Origin: Gordonia malaquae NBRC 108250
GTDB lineage: Bacteria; Actinomycetota; Actinomycetes; Mycobacteriales; Mycobacteriaceae
Direction of reading: 5' to 3'
DNA: 41,500 bases
Assembly (NCBI RefSeq): GCF_000344135.1
Contig: NZ_BAOP01000039.1
Coordinates: 1 to 41,500 of the forward strand
Position numbers and translations under genes: made by a program. The notes under the pieces were generated by a model, which saw nothing but the letters and a program-made list of their open reading frames with translations, was not told where the DNA came from and ran no database searches. Every line of letters starts with the position of its first letter. Within the stretch, counting starts at the first letter, position 1. Positions 1 to 8,169 of the stretch are shown one piece after another.

Positions 1-252
1 ATCGGCGGCAACCGGACCCACCAACACCACCACCAGAATCTCGCGACCCGGTGAAGAAGTTGAAGGGAGTTTGTCCTTCGCGGCCTGGCCGCTCGGACTC
101 GACATAAGTTACGCACAACCGCGCCGGATGACAAATCGCCTGGTCAGACGTTCGCGCCCGGCACGTCGGAGGAGGGGACCTGACCTTTCGGGTGGCTGAA
201 CGACCCGATCAGGCAGTTCTCGAGGATTCGAAGCGGTCCTAGCGTCGACAGC
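1..252. other. Left-edge region upstream of the methyltransferase
   Basis: No gene can be assigned. On the plus strand one frame is open from base 1 to a TGA at 52-54 (17 codons, His/Asn-rich), which could be the tail of a gene outside the window or chance. The remaining 200 bases hold no convincing coding frame. They presumably carry the promoter of the next gene, whose -10 box is annotated separately. Confidence 0.3.
240..245 (+). promoter_or_regulatory. -10 box TAGCGT of a probable leaderless promoter for mftM
   Basis: TAGCGT fits the actinobacterial TANNNT -10 consensus and sits 7 nt before the ATG at 253, so transcription would start on or next to the start codon. No Shine-Dalgarno sequence precedes that ATG. 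This is inference from spacing only. Confidence 0.45.
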
Positions 253-1020
253 ATGACGATCGCCGATCTGCACCGCACGTTCACCCTCGATTCGGTGAGC
301 GACGGTGCGCTCGTCCCGGTGCTCAGTGCCATGGCAGCAGCCGGAGATCTCGACGGACAGCGCGGGTTCGAAGAGGCGATGGTCCACGTCATCGAGACCT
401 GCGGCGACAGTCCCGCCGACGGATGGCACGCCTTCTACGTCAACTCGCTGGCGGAGTTGCGCGCCGGCACAGTCGACTTCGCGCGGATCCATCGACAGGC
501 GCTGTCGTTGCTCTCGGGTTCCAGCGTGCTCGAGGTCGGTTCGTGCTTCGGGCTCTTCGCCCTGCAATGCGTTCAGGACGGGCATGTGGTCGACGCCTGC
601 GACATCTGCCCTGGTGCCGTGGAACGACTCGCAGACGAGTCTCTCCGTCTCGGCCTGCCGCTGACTCCGCGCATCGGCGACGCGCGAGCCCTCCCCTACC
701 CCGACCGCTCCGTCGACACGGTGACTCTGATTCACCTCCTTGAGCATCTCGAACCCGGCGATGTCGCCACGGCGATCACCGAAGCTGTCCGTGTCGCACG
801 TCGACGAGTGGTGATCGCGGTCCCTTTCGAGGACGAACCGTCCGAACACTTCGGTCATCTGGTGAGCCTGAGCGAGGAGGATCTGCTGACGTGGGCGGCC
901 CCGTGGGTCCGATGCGGCGTGCGGGCCACTGTGTTCACCGACTGCGGCGGTTGGCTTGTTCTCGACGTCGCCCCCTGCTCCGACTCCGGTCAGATCAAGC
1001 CGCGTTTGCTCGCTACATAG
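253..1020 (+). CDS. mftM: SAM-dependent methyltransferase, probable mycofactocin oligosaccharide methyltransferase MftM
   Basis: A 255-residue class I methyltransferase. The SAM-binding motif I reads VLEVGSCFGLFAL (residues 92-104), followed by an acidic strand end at DACD (114-117) and a post-II region around residues 142-168. The N-terminal ~85 residues form a helical cap. MftM is known to methylate the glucose chain on mycofactocin, a peptide-derived redox cofactor used by certain alcohol dehydrogenases. The assignment rests on the residues I recall for that family and on location: the gene is convergent with a methanol dehydrogenase/two-component cluster, as I recall for M. smegmatis. A generic methyltransferase cannot be excluded. 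The ATG at 253 is favoured because a -10 box lies exactly one leaderless spacing upstream. The 3' end overlaps the opposing regulator gene by 31 bp. Confidence 0.72.
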   Translation: MTIADLHRTFTLDSVSDGALVPVLSAMAAAGDLDGQRGFEEAMVHVIETCGDSPADGWHAFYVNSLAELRAGTVDFARIHRQALSLLSGSSVLEVGSCFGLFALQCVQDGHVVDACDICPGAVERLADESLRLGLPLTPRIGDARALPYPDRSVDTVTLIHLLEHLEPGDVATAITEAVRVARRRVVIAVPFEDEPSEHFGHLVSLSEEDLLTWAAPWVRCGVRATVFTDCGGWLVLDVAPCSDSGQIKPRLLAT

Positions 1021-1640
1021 ACCGCGTCTGTCCGGCGGCTCACTCCGAGCTTCCGGATGACGTTGCGGATGTGGAACTTGACCGTCGATTCCGAGATGTA
1101 GAGCGCCGCACCGATCTGCCCGTTCGACTCTCCCTGCGCCAGGTGACGGAGCACTTCACGTTCGCGGTCGGTCAGTTCGGCCGACGGATCGTGTCCTCCC
1201 GCCATCGTGCGAAGCACACTCGTCGCGCTGCGGGGATCGAATGCGCTGCCACCGGAGGCGACCGCCCGCACGGCCCGTACGAGCTCCGTCGTGTCGACGT
1301 CTTTCACCACGTACCCGCGTGCGCCGGCGCGGACCGCTCGGACCACAAGGTCGTCATCGAGAAACGTGGTGAGGACCAGCGTGGCGACGTCGGGGTGACG
1401 ACGTGTGATCTCACCGACCAACCGAAGACCGTCGTAGTCCGCGCCCGCAGTGAGTTTGAGATCGACCACCACGACGTCCGGTCTGCTGATCGCGACTTCG
1501 GCGAGCGCAGATTCGTATGAGTCGGCCTCGCCGACGACGGTGACATCCTCCGACCGACCGAGCAGGGCCCGGAGACCTTCCCGCAGCAGCGCGTGATCGT
1601 CGACGAGAACCGTGCGGATGACTTGTTCGTGTGTGGTCAT
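990..1640 (-). CDS. mnoR: NarL/LuxR-type response regulator, MnoR-like
   Basis: A 216-residue regulator. The receiver domain (residues ~8-125) has the acidic pair DD (14-15), phospho-acceptor Asp60 (in VVVVDLKL), the conserved Thr at 91 and Lys113. The C-terminal LuxR-type helix-turn-helix (residues ~156-214) contains LTDREREVL. The start is the ATG at 1640, which overlaps the kinase stop as ATGA; longer upstream readings run through the kinase gene and are rejected. As last gene of the operon with the cognate kinase, it probably controls the alcohol dehydrogenase genes. The name follows the MnoSR system described for methylotrophic growth of M. smegmatis; equivalence here is inferred from synteny, not shown. 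Confidence 0.85.
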   Translation of the reverse strand: MTTHEQVIRTVLVDDHALLREGLRALLGRSEDVTVVGEADSYESALAEVAISRPDVVVVDLKLTAGADYDGLRLVGEITRRHPDVATLVLTTFLDDDLVVRAVRAGARGYVVKDVDTTELVRAVRAVASGGSAFDPRSATSVLRTMAGGHDPSAELTDREREVLRHLAQGESNGQIGAALYISESTVKFHIRNVIRKLGVSRRTDAVYVASKRGLI

Positions 1641-2953
1641 GGACGCTCCTCTGCAGGTGAGGGCACAGACGCCGCGATCCGAACGCCCCCGAGTCGGGAT
1701 CGCCGGATCGAGAACGAGCCGTGGTGTTCGAAGGCTCGGGAAGCCATGTTCGCGAGTCCCCGGCTGCGGCCCTGAGCGATGTCGCCGCGCTCGGCGGACC
1801 GGAGGACCGATCGCAAGACGGATGGATCCCCGATCCCGTCGTCGTCGACGCGCAGGCGAACCCCCTCCGAGTTGTACTCGAGGGTGACGGCCACACGGGA
1901 CGGATCGGCATGGAGCGCTGCATTGACGAGTGACTCCCCCACGATCCGCAGGACAGCGTGCTGGACGTCGCCTGGCAGCTCCCGAACGCGGCCGCGCACC
2001 GACACGCTCGTATCGACTCCTGGCGGCATGTGCAGACCGCACAGTTCCTCGAGGGTGTCCGCGATGCTCGACGACGGTTCGCTCGGTTGAGTGAGGGTGA
2101 AGATCGCGCCGCGGAGATGCTCCATGGCGTCCCGGCTCAGACGGACAGCCTTTTCCAGATGATCTGCCCCGGCCGGGCTCACCTCGCCCCGGCACAGCTC
2201 CATCTGAAGTCCAGCCGATAGAACTGTCTGCCCGACGGAGTCGTGGAGTTCGCGCGCGATCCGGGCACGTTCGGCGCTGAGCAGCGCGTAGCGCTGCACT
2301 GCCGACAGTTCGCGTTGCGTCTGCACGAGTTCGTCATTTCGTTCGGCGAGTTCCTCTGCTCGTTGCTGAGCCTGGAGGAACAACGAGGAGTTGACGAGCG
2401 CAACGGTCGCCTGACCGGCGAGAATCCGTAGAACCGTGAGGTCCGACGGATCGCCCCGGCGGTCGCCGCTCGTCCAGGCGGATAATCCACCGACCACCGC
2501 GCCGTCGAGTTCGACCGGCACGTGCACGTGATGGTCGTCGACGATCGGCGCGTGCAGCACGGTGACTTCACCGCGGAGCACATCGTTGAGCCGATTCAGC
2601 ACCGGATCGGGAAGCCCGGTGGGCGGGGTCGCTATCGTGACTCCCTCGAAGGCGAGGATCTCGCCGTCTCCGTTCGCGATCAGGTGCCGCGGCTCAGTCC
2701 CCGACAACTGTCCGTCGGCCAGCGCGAAAAGCACCCACTCGGCGTCGAGGTGGGTGCGCACGGTCTCCACAACCGCGACGAGCAACGTCTCCGGGCCCGC
2801 CGCTGTCTGAACGAGTGCTTTGGAGATTCCTTCGAGCGCCATCATCACGCGATTGAGACTCGCCTCGCTGCCGCGGTACTGCGCGTAGTGACCGCCCTTG
2901 ACGGTGCGCAGCCCGACGAGGGAGGCCAGATCGGGATCGATGGGCGAGCTCAC
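1637..2953 (-). CDS. mnoS: Cytoplasmic GAF-domain sensor histidine kinase, MnoS-like
   Basis: A 438-residue kinase without membrane segments or signal peptide. A GAF-type sensor domain spans about residues 50-195, a short coiled coil rich in Gln/Glu spans 195-230, and a HisKA_3 dimerisation helix carries phospho-acceptor His237 (RIARELHDSVGQT). The HATPase domain has an N-box near GESLVNAALHA (339-349) and a G1 box DDDGIG (370-375). This is the NarX/DesK-like family that pairs with LuxR-type regulators. The start is the GTG at 2953, which forms a GTGA overlap with the dehydrogenase stop. The GAF domain implies an intracellular small-molecule or redox signal. Which one cannot be read from the sequence. 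Confidence 0.83.
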   Translation of the reverse strand: MSSPIDPDLASLVGLRTVKGGHYAQYRGSEASLNRVMMALEGISKALVQTAAGPETLLVAVVETVRTHLDAEWVLFALADGQLSGTEPRHLIANGDGEILAFEGVTIATPPTGLPDPVLNRLNDVLRGEVTVLHAPIVDDHHVHVPVELDGAVVGGLSAWTSGDRRGDPSDLTVLRILAGQATVALVNSSLFLQAQQRAEELAERNDELVQTQRELSAVQRYALLSAERARIARELHDSVGQTVLSAGLQMELCRGEVSPAGADHLEKAVRLSRDAMEHLRGAIFTLTQPSEPSSSIADTLEELCGLHMPPGVDTSVSVRGRVRELPGDVQHAVLRIVGESLVNAALHADPSRVAVTLEYNSEGVRLRVDDDGIGDPSVLRSVLRSAERGDIAQGRSRGLANMASRAFEHHGSFSIRRSRLGGVRIAASVPSPAEERP

Positions 2954-4131
2954 AGCGCCTGCCGATACAGGTCGGCGATCTCCGCCTCTTCCGGGCGGCG
3001 CGGGTTGGTGATCATGCACGAATCGGCGAGCGCGTTCGTCGTGAGGAGGCCTACGTCGACGGTCTCCACTCCGAGCGGCCCCAGAGTGTCGGGCATGCCG
3101 ACCCGCGCACCGAGTCGGGCCACCGCGTCGGCGAGACGGTCGGCGACCGTTCGAGGATCACCGCTGGTGGAGAGCCCGACTGCGTCGGAGAGGCGGACGA
3201 AGTCGTCTGCGCACACGAGCGCGTTGTATCGGATGACGTGCGGGAGGAGGACGGCGTTGATCGTTCCGTGCGGAGCGTCGCAGTGTCCGCCGACCGGGTG
3301 ACTCATGGCGTGGGTGGCACCGAGGATCGCGTTGGTGAACGCCATGCCCGCGCGCAGCGACGCCAGTGCCATCTCCTCGCCTGCCACCGGATCGGTCCTG
3401 TCGTCGACGAGCCGCTCGAGATTCGCCCACACCCCGGTCAGTGACTCGAGGGCCAAAGCATCGGTGAGACTGCCGTGTGCCAGCGACACGTACGCCTCAA
3501 TGCAGTGGGTGAGCGTGTCCATACCGGCCTGCGCCGTCACCTCCGGCGGTGCGGTGGTGAGCATCGTGGGGTCGATCACCGTCACGTTCGGCACGAGAGT
3601 CCGCCCGATGATAGTGACCTTGGTGCGCCGGTCGGGGTTGTTGACGATGCAGAACTGCGACACGTCCGCGCCGCTGCCTGCGGTCGTCGGCACCACCACC
3701 AAAGGGGGCAGCGGCCGTCGTGCCTTGTCGATGCCCTCGTACTCGAGGATCAGTCCACCGTTCGACGCGAGGACGGCGATCCCCTTCGCGGCGTCGATCA
3801 CGGATCCGCCGCCGACGGCGACGATGCCGTCTGCGGCGTGCGTCTGGTACGCGCTGAACCCTTCGGCGATCTCATGGGCCCTCGGGTTCGGGGACACCCC
3901 GAGGTACGACCCTGATTCGAGCCCCTGCCCGCGAAGATCGGCGACGAGCCGCTCGTACCAGGGGGTCTGCTCGATCTTGCGGTCGGACACGATGAGCGGC
4001 CGCTGGATCCCGAGCCCAGCGGCCGCGATGGCCGCCTCGGGAAACGCTCCCCGGCCGAGCACGATCTCCGGCGTGTGGAACTTGGCCACCGTGGCTGCAC
4101 GCCGACGCCCGAATTCGCCGTCGCTGGTCAC
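2950..4131 (-). CDS. Iron-containing (group III) alcohol dehydrogenase
   Basis: A 393-residue metal-dependent alcohol dehydrogenase. The nucleotide-binding motif GGGSVIDAAKG lies at residues 107-117. The four expected metal ligands are Asp205, His209, His274 and His288, with the same 4/65/14 spacing as in the methanol dehydrogenase encoded upstream. It oxidises an alcohol or diol to the aldehyde with a nicotinamide coenzyme; 1,3-propanediol dehydrogenase and butanol dehydrogenase are close relatives, and the substrate cannot be chosen from sequence. It starts at a GTG preceded by a strong purine-rich ribosome-binding site (AGGAGGAGG). A 42-bp gap separates it from the VWA gene and its stop overlaps the kinase start. 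Two different group III enzymes in one operon suggest different alcohols or steps. Confidence 0.85.
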   Translation of the reverse strand: MTSDGEFGRRRAATVAKFHTPEIVLGRGAFPEAAIAAAGLGIQRPLIVSDRKIEQTPWYERLVADLRGQGLESGSYLGVSPNPRAHEIAEGFSAYQTHAADGIVAVGGGSVIDAAKGIAVLASNGGLILEYEGIDKARRPLPPLVVVPTTAGSGADVSQFCIVNNPDRRTKVTIIGRTLVPNVTVIDPTMLTTAPPEVTAQAGMDTLTHCIEAYVSLAHGSLTDALALESLTGVWANLERLVDDRTDPVAGEEMALASLRAGMAFTNAILGATHAMSHPVGGHCDAPHGTINAVLLPHVIRYNALVCADDFVRLSDAVGLSTSGDPRTVADRLADAVARLGARVGMPDTLGPLGVETVDVGLLTTNALADSCMITNPRRPEEAEIADLYRQAL

Positions 4132-4173
4132 CGGCCGTCCACCTCCTCCTGCTGACTCACGACGCTACCGTCC

Positions 4174-5703
4174 TCATCCGAGGGCGGCACCGAGTTCGTC
4201 ACACCGAGTCAGGATCTCGGCGCCGTCACGAGCGCTGACAACGCCCGCGCAATGCTCCTCGTAATCGTCCAGGGCGCAACCGGTCTGGCCCCAGTAGCGG
4301 GACGGCTCGGGAGTGAGCCACGCCACCCGGTGTGATCGTCTCGCCAGGTCGGCGAACAGGTCGACGCGAGGATCGAATGCATTGCTGCGAGCGTCCCCCA
4401 CCACCAGGACGCTGGTACGGCGAGACACCAGGTCACCGAACACGTCGAGGGTCTCCGTCCAGACTCTCCCGTAGTCGCTTGTCGCGGCCAGGTCGAGCCC
4501 GTCGGCGGCGAGGACTGCGGCGAGCGCATCGTCCGACGACGCCGAGCGAAGGGCCGACGTGACCAGGACCGGTCGATCGACGAATGCGATCACCTCGCAC
4601 CGGTCGCCGAACCTGTGCAAGGTCTGCGCAAGTCGAAGAATGAAGCCCGCGACCGGCCGTACCGACAGCGACACGTCGACCATCACCAATAGACGGACCG
4701 GGCCGGGCACCACGCGTCGACGCCAGAGTTCCACCGGAACTCCATCTGTCGCGACTGCGGACCGCATGGTGGCACGCATGTCGAGTCGACCGCGGTCGGT
4801 GAGTCGGGGCACGCGTCGAGGCGCGCCTCGCATCCGCTGCACCAGTCGGTGACAGGCACGGTCGATGTCGGCCTGGTCACGGTGAACCTGCGACTTCGGG
4901 TCGGCTGCAGCTCCCGCACGTGCATCGCTCGTGGCCTCGAGACGGTCGGACAACGCGGCGACGAATCTCGCGAGCGCCTCCTGCAGCGACTCGCGTTGTC
5001 GCTGATTCAGTACAGCGTCGTCGACACCCTCGGCCTGGTACGCCGCTCTGCCGTCGCTTGCACCGAGCGCACGGAGCAGACCCGCTGCGTCGGCCAGTGA
5101 CAGTGATCCACTCTCCACTCTGGCACCGGTGCCGACGAGCTCACCGACATCGGCCGCGGACGCGTGATCCACGTCGATCGTGTACGTCGCACCGCTGCCG
5201 ACCGTCGACGATTCGGTCGCGACCTGGAGCTCCTCCGTGCCGGACGACACCGAGAAGTCGTCGTCCTCGCGATGTGAGCTCTCGCCGGTCCGCTCACGGG
5301 CGTCCGGATCGTCGATCATCAGCGCACCGATCTCCTCGGTGTGCTCGTCGGCGCCGATCATGCGCCCCGCGCCGACGAAATCGTCGTCCCAGTCGACGTC
5401 GTCGGGGAGATCGTTCGCGACGCTCCTCATCACCGCCCGGTTCGCATCCGGCTCCGGCGCCTCACCGAGATCGAAGTAGACGTCGAAGGCGATCTCGAAC
5501 AACGGCCTCTCGTGCCCGTACTTCACGCTCACCGCGCGCAGCGCGCAGCGGAGGCGCTGGAGGTCCGAGGCGCCGATGAAAGCCATCACCCGCCGGACCT
5601 CGATCACCTCCGCGGGCGACGCCGGGATCCCGACATGGCGCAGAGCCCGTCCGAAGGCGACAGCCAACTCGTCGAGGACACCCGGCGTCAGCGCTGTGAT
5701 CAT
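4174..5703 (-). CDS. VWA domain-containing CoxE-like protein
   Basis: A 509-residue protein. Residues 1-80 form a conserved helical N-terminus typical of CoxE/MoxR-partner proteins. Residues ~100-190 are acidic and Ser/Thr-rich, probably disordered. A C-terminal von Willebrand A domain (~335-500) has an intact MIDAS metal site: DVSLS (343-347), a Thr/Ser-Asp near 408-410 and GDARSN (436-441). In characterised systems such as CoxD-CoxE, MoxR-type ATPases work with VWA proteins to insert metals or mature metalloenzymes. Here the partner ATPase overlaps it by ATGA and both lie between two metal-dependent alcohol dehydrogenases. A role in activating those enzymes is an inference. Confidence 0.82.
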   Translation of the reverse strand: MITALTPGVLDELAVAFGRALRHVGIPASPAEVIEVRRVMAFIGASDLQRLRCALRAVSVKYGHERPLFEIAFDVYFDLGEAPEPDANRAVMRSVANDLPDDVDWDDDFVGAGRMIGADEHTEEIGALMIDDPDARERTGESSHREDDDFSVSSGTEELQVATESSTVGSGATYTIDVDHASAADVGELVGTGARVESGSLSLADAAGLLRALGASDGRAAYQAEGVDDAVLNQRQRESLQEALARFVAALSDRLEATSDARAGAAADPKSQVHRDQADIDRACHRLVQRMRGAPRRVPRLTDRGRLDMRATMRSAVATDGVPVELWRRRVVPGPVRLLVMVDVSLSVRPVAGFILRLAQTLHRFGDRCEVIAFVDRPVLVTSALRSASSDDALAAVLAADGLDLAATSDYGRVWTETLDVFGDLVSRRTSVLVVGDARSNAFDPRVDLFADLARRSHRVAWLTPEPSRYWGQTGCALDDYEEHCAGVVSARDGAEILTRCDELGAALG

Positions 5704-6722
5704 CCCCGCGCTCCGACCCCCACGCGAGACCGACCCGCACCGAACGCCGCCTCGGTCGACGTGCCCACCGTCCGGCTCGTCGATCGCGACGGCGCGGCCA
5801 GGCTGCGCCGGACCTGGTCGAGGTCGGTGCCGAACTTGACGAGCAACGACATCAGCGCGCCGTCAGCACTGGTGTCGACGTCGCCGTCGGCACCGGTCAA
5901 CAGCGCCGACGCCCGGGCCGCGTCGATCACTTCCGCGATCGACGGGCTCTTGCGCAGAGGCAACTCACGGAGACGCCGTGCGAGGTCGACGACATCGCTG
6001 ACGATCTCAGCAGGCACCTCCGGCGCACGCACCGCGACGATCTGCTGTTCGCGTTCCGCCGTCGGATAGTCGACTTGAAAATGCAGACACCGCCGTTTGA
6101 GGGCAGGTGACAACTCGCGGGTGTCGTTGGACGTCAGGATCACCCACGGTTCCGACCGTGAGGTGAACGTTCCGAGTTCGGGCACGGTCACCTGGCGTTC
6201 GGCGAGCACTTCGAGCATCACCGCTTCGACTGCCTCATCCGTCCTGTCGATCTCGTCGACGAGCAGGACTGTCGGCGACGGCGACAGGATCGCCGCCAAC
6301 AGCGGCCGCGGCACCAAGAACTCCTCGGTGTACACACCGACATCGGTCCGGGCCAGTGCCGCCGACGCAGCGGCCAGCGTCTGGTGCGTCGACAGTTCCT
6401 CACTGATGCGGTCGCGGAGCATCTGCACATGCAGCAGTTGGCGTGCGTAGTCCCACTCGTACAGGGATCGAGAGTCGTCGAGCCCCTCGTAACACTGCAG
6501 TCGAATCAGCTCCCGACCAGATGCTGCGGCGAGGGCTTTGGCGAGCTCAGTCTTGCCCACCCCGGCAGGCCCCTCCAGGAGGAGGGGCCTGCCGAGGAGA
6601 GTCGCCAGGTGCAGCACCACCGCGAGGTCGGGTTGGATCAGGTAACCCTGCCCGGCCAGTGCATCGGTGAGGTCGTCTGCGGTCTCGAAACCGTCGACGG
6701 GGTCGGCGTCCACGTTGATCAT
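5700..6722 (-). CDS. MoxR-family AAA+ ATPase
   Basis: A 340-residue AAA+ ATPase with Walker A GPAGVGKTE (51-59), Walker B LLVDEID (153-159), sensor-1 Asn199 (TSND), and paired arginines 210-211 suited to the arginine-finger position. The C-terminal ~50 residues are Ser/Thr/Arg/Gly-rich and not part of the ATPase fold. MoxR ATPases are chaperones, classically needed for methanol dehydrogenase or carbon monoxide dehydrogenase maturation together with a VWA partner. The start ATG at 6722 is only 4 bp beyond the methanol dehydrogenase stop, so it is co-transcribed with it. It might instead remodel another client; the placement favours the dehydrogenases. Confidence 0.87.
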   Translation of the reverse strand: MINVDADPVDGFETADDLTDALAGQGYLIQPDLAVVLHLATLLGRPLLLEGPAGVGKTELAKALAAASGRELIRLQCYEGLDDSRSLYEWDYARQLLHVQMLRDRISEELSTHQTLAAASAALARTDVGVYTEEFLVPRPLLAAILSPSPTVLLVDEIDRTDEAVEAVMLEVLAERQVTVPELGTFTSRSEPWVILTSNDTRELSPALKRRCLHFQVDYPTAEREQQIVAVRAPEVPAEIVSDVVDLARRLRELPLRKSPSIAEVIDAARASALLTGADGDVDTSADGALMSLLVKFGTDLDQVRRSLAAPSRSTSRTVGTSTEAAFGAGRSRVGVGARG

Positions 6723-6726
6723 CGGG

Positions 6727-7998
6727 TCAGTAGCTTCCAGTCATGGCGTGACGGATCATCGGCAGCTGCGACTCGACCGTGCACTCGCGGGGGTTCGCCG
6801 GCGTGCACCAGTCGCCCATCATGTGCTCGGAGATGGTGCGGACCATCTCGTCCGACGTGTCGATCTGGGTTCCGCGGCCTTCGTACAGTCCCGTGTTCAT
6901 TCGGTTCTTCTGGTAACTCTCCGGTCGGACGGCCCCGAAGTTGTCCGGGATGCCGAGATCCTTCGACAGTCGGATCGCGGCGTCGACGGCCGAGTCGGCC
7001 GCCTGGACCGTCGTCATGTTCCTGGTGTCGACACCCAAGAGGGGCGCCATCTCGGCGAAACGCTCGTAGCGGGCCGGCAGGTTGTACTCCCACACGCGAG
7101 GCAGTGCGATCGCATTGTTCAGGCCGTGATGCAGATCGAAGTATGCGCTGACCGCGTGTGACATCGAGTGGATCTGACCGAGACCACCCGAGTTGAACGC
7201 CTGCGCGGCGATGTACTGGGCGTGCATCATGCCGGTGCGGGCCTCGAGATTGTGCGGGTCGTACACCGCGGTCGGCAGATGCTTCGCGATGAGTTCGATC
7301 GAGTACTTGGCGTTGCCGAGCGAAGGAGCGAAGTCCAGGCGCGACACCCACGGCTCACTGGCATGTGCGAGGACGTCGAAGCCGCAGTAGGCGGTGAACT
7401 CCTGCGGGCACGAGTAGTACAACAACGGGTCGTCCATCGCCAGATCGACGAGGCAGGTGTCGTCGAAAGCCACCCACTTGTGGGGCTTCTCCATATCGGA
7501 GGTGTCTGTGATGACGTACGCCCAGGACGTCTCCGAACCGGTGCCCGCCGTGGTCGAGACCGCGATGTGCTTCGGGTTCTCCTTATTCGTGGCCTTCGAG
7601 AAGCCCTCGAACTCGTTGATGTTCCGACCGTCGTGCGCGATCACCATGCGCGCGCCCTTCGCCGCGTCGTGGCTTGATCCGCCTCCGACGGAGATGATGC
7701 CGTCACACTTCTCCGACTGGTACCGCGCCGCGGCGTCCATCGCGTTCGTGTCCTTGGGGTTCGACTGCACTTCGTCGAACAGGACGACGTCTACACCCTG
7801 GTACTCGATCTTGCCGGTCAACTCTTCGATGATTCCCGAGCCGCGCAGTCCCGTGGTCATCAGGAGTACGCGGGTCATGCCGAGTTCCTTCGCCTCGACG
7901 CCGAGCATGTCATGGGCGCCGACACCCAACTTGGCCTTGGGGAAGGGGTGGAACTCCTTGATCGGGAAATCCCAGATCTGATTCAGTTCGATTGCCAT
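6727..7998 (-). CDS. mno: NDMA-dependent-type methanol dehydrogenase (group III alcohol dehydrogenase)
   Basis: A 423-residue enzyme of the Mno/Mdo class. The NAD(P)-binding motif GGGSSHDAAKG is at residues 105-115. Probable metal ligands are Asp208, His212, His277 and His291. Relatives in Amycolatopsis, Rhodococcus and M. smegmatis form decamers with tightly bound NADP(H), oxidise methanol and other primary alcohols, and need an external acceptor: NDMA in vitro and, by current understanding, mycofactocin in vivo. I chose the ATG at 7998 because AGGAG lies 9 nt upstream and the family N-terminus begins there. As first gene of the six-gene operon it is likely the main product. The 171-bp gap from murA contains a 20-bp palindrome and a leader hairpin. 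Confidence 0.88.
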   Translation of the reverse strand: MAIELNQIWDFPIKEFHPFPKAKLGVGAHDMLGVEAKELGMTRVLLMTTGLRGSGIIEELTGKIEYQGVDVVLFDEVQSNPKDTNAMDAAARYQSEKCDGIISVGGGSSHDAAKGARMVIAHDGRNINEFEGFSKATNKENPKHIAVSTTAGTGSETSWAYVITDTSDMEKPHKWVAFDDTCLVDLAMDDPLLYYSCPQEFTAYCGFDVLAHASEPWVSRLDFAPSLGNAKYSIELIAKHLPTAVYDPHNLEARTGMMHAQYIAAQAFNSGGLGQIHSMSHAVSAYFDLHHGLNNAIALPRVWEYNLPARYERFAEMAPLLGVDTRNMTTVQAADSAVDAAIRLSKDLGIPDNFGAVRPESYQKNRMNTGLYEGRGTQIDTSDEMVRTISEHMMGDWCTPANPRECTVESQLPMIRHAMTGSY

Positions 7999-8007
7999 GC
8001 GGCTCAA

Positions 8008-8039
8008 CTCCTGTGACTGTGGACTGTTGTCCCTCACAG
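8008..8039 (-). promoter_or_regulatory. Possible leader hairpin overlapping the mno ribosome-binding site
   Basis: Read on the minus strand, arms CTGTGA (8039-8034) and TCACAG (8016-8011) enclose a second stem GGAC/GTCC with an AACA loop. The 3' arm runs into the AGGAG ribosome-binding site (8012-8008), so the fold could limit ribosome access. The stem is short (6 + 4 bp, with unpaired bases between) and could be chance. Confidence 0.35.
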
Positions 8040-8116
8040 CGTGTGCCCCACGTCACTGGGCCGTCCAGCGCTCCTGACCTGCAGCGCAGCGACTCGGTCC
8101 AGGCGATCAGGGCCCG

Positions 8117-8136
8117 ACCTGTCCGATCGGACAGGT
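8117..8136. promoter_or_regulatory. Perfect 20-bp palindrome upstream of mno: candidate regulator site or murA terminator stem
   Basis: ACCTGTCCGA and its exact reverse complement are joined without spacer. The centre lies about 128 bp before the mno ATG and 43 bp past the murA stop. A LuxR-type regulator such as MnoR would bind an inverted repeat at about this distance. As RNA it would fold into an 8-bp stem with a GATC loop and could end murA transcription, but no T-run follows. Confidence 0.5.
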
Positions 8137-8169
8137 GCCCGCGACCCTCCCGTACAGGGATACGCGACG

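Noticed and set aside
1..54. Possible C-terminal end of an upstream gene on the plus strand
   Set aside because: Only 17 codons are visible with no recognisable family features; not enough to call a gene.
990..2195. Response regulator extended upstream to 401 residues
   Set aside because: The extra part overlaps the kinase ATP-binding domain in another frame; the ATGA junction at 1640 gives the standard 216-residue regulator.
8012..8038. TGTGA...TCACA resembling a CRP site before mno
   Set aside because: The half-sites are 17 bp apart instead of 6 bp, and the position overlaps the ribosome-binding site; a leader hairpin explains it better.
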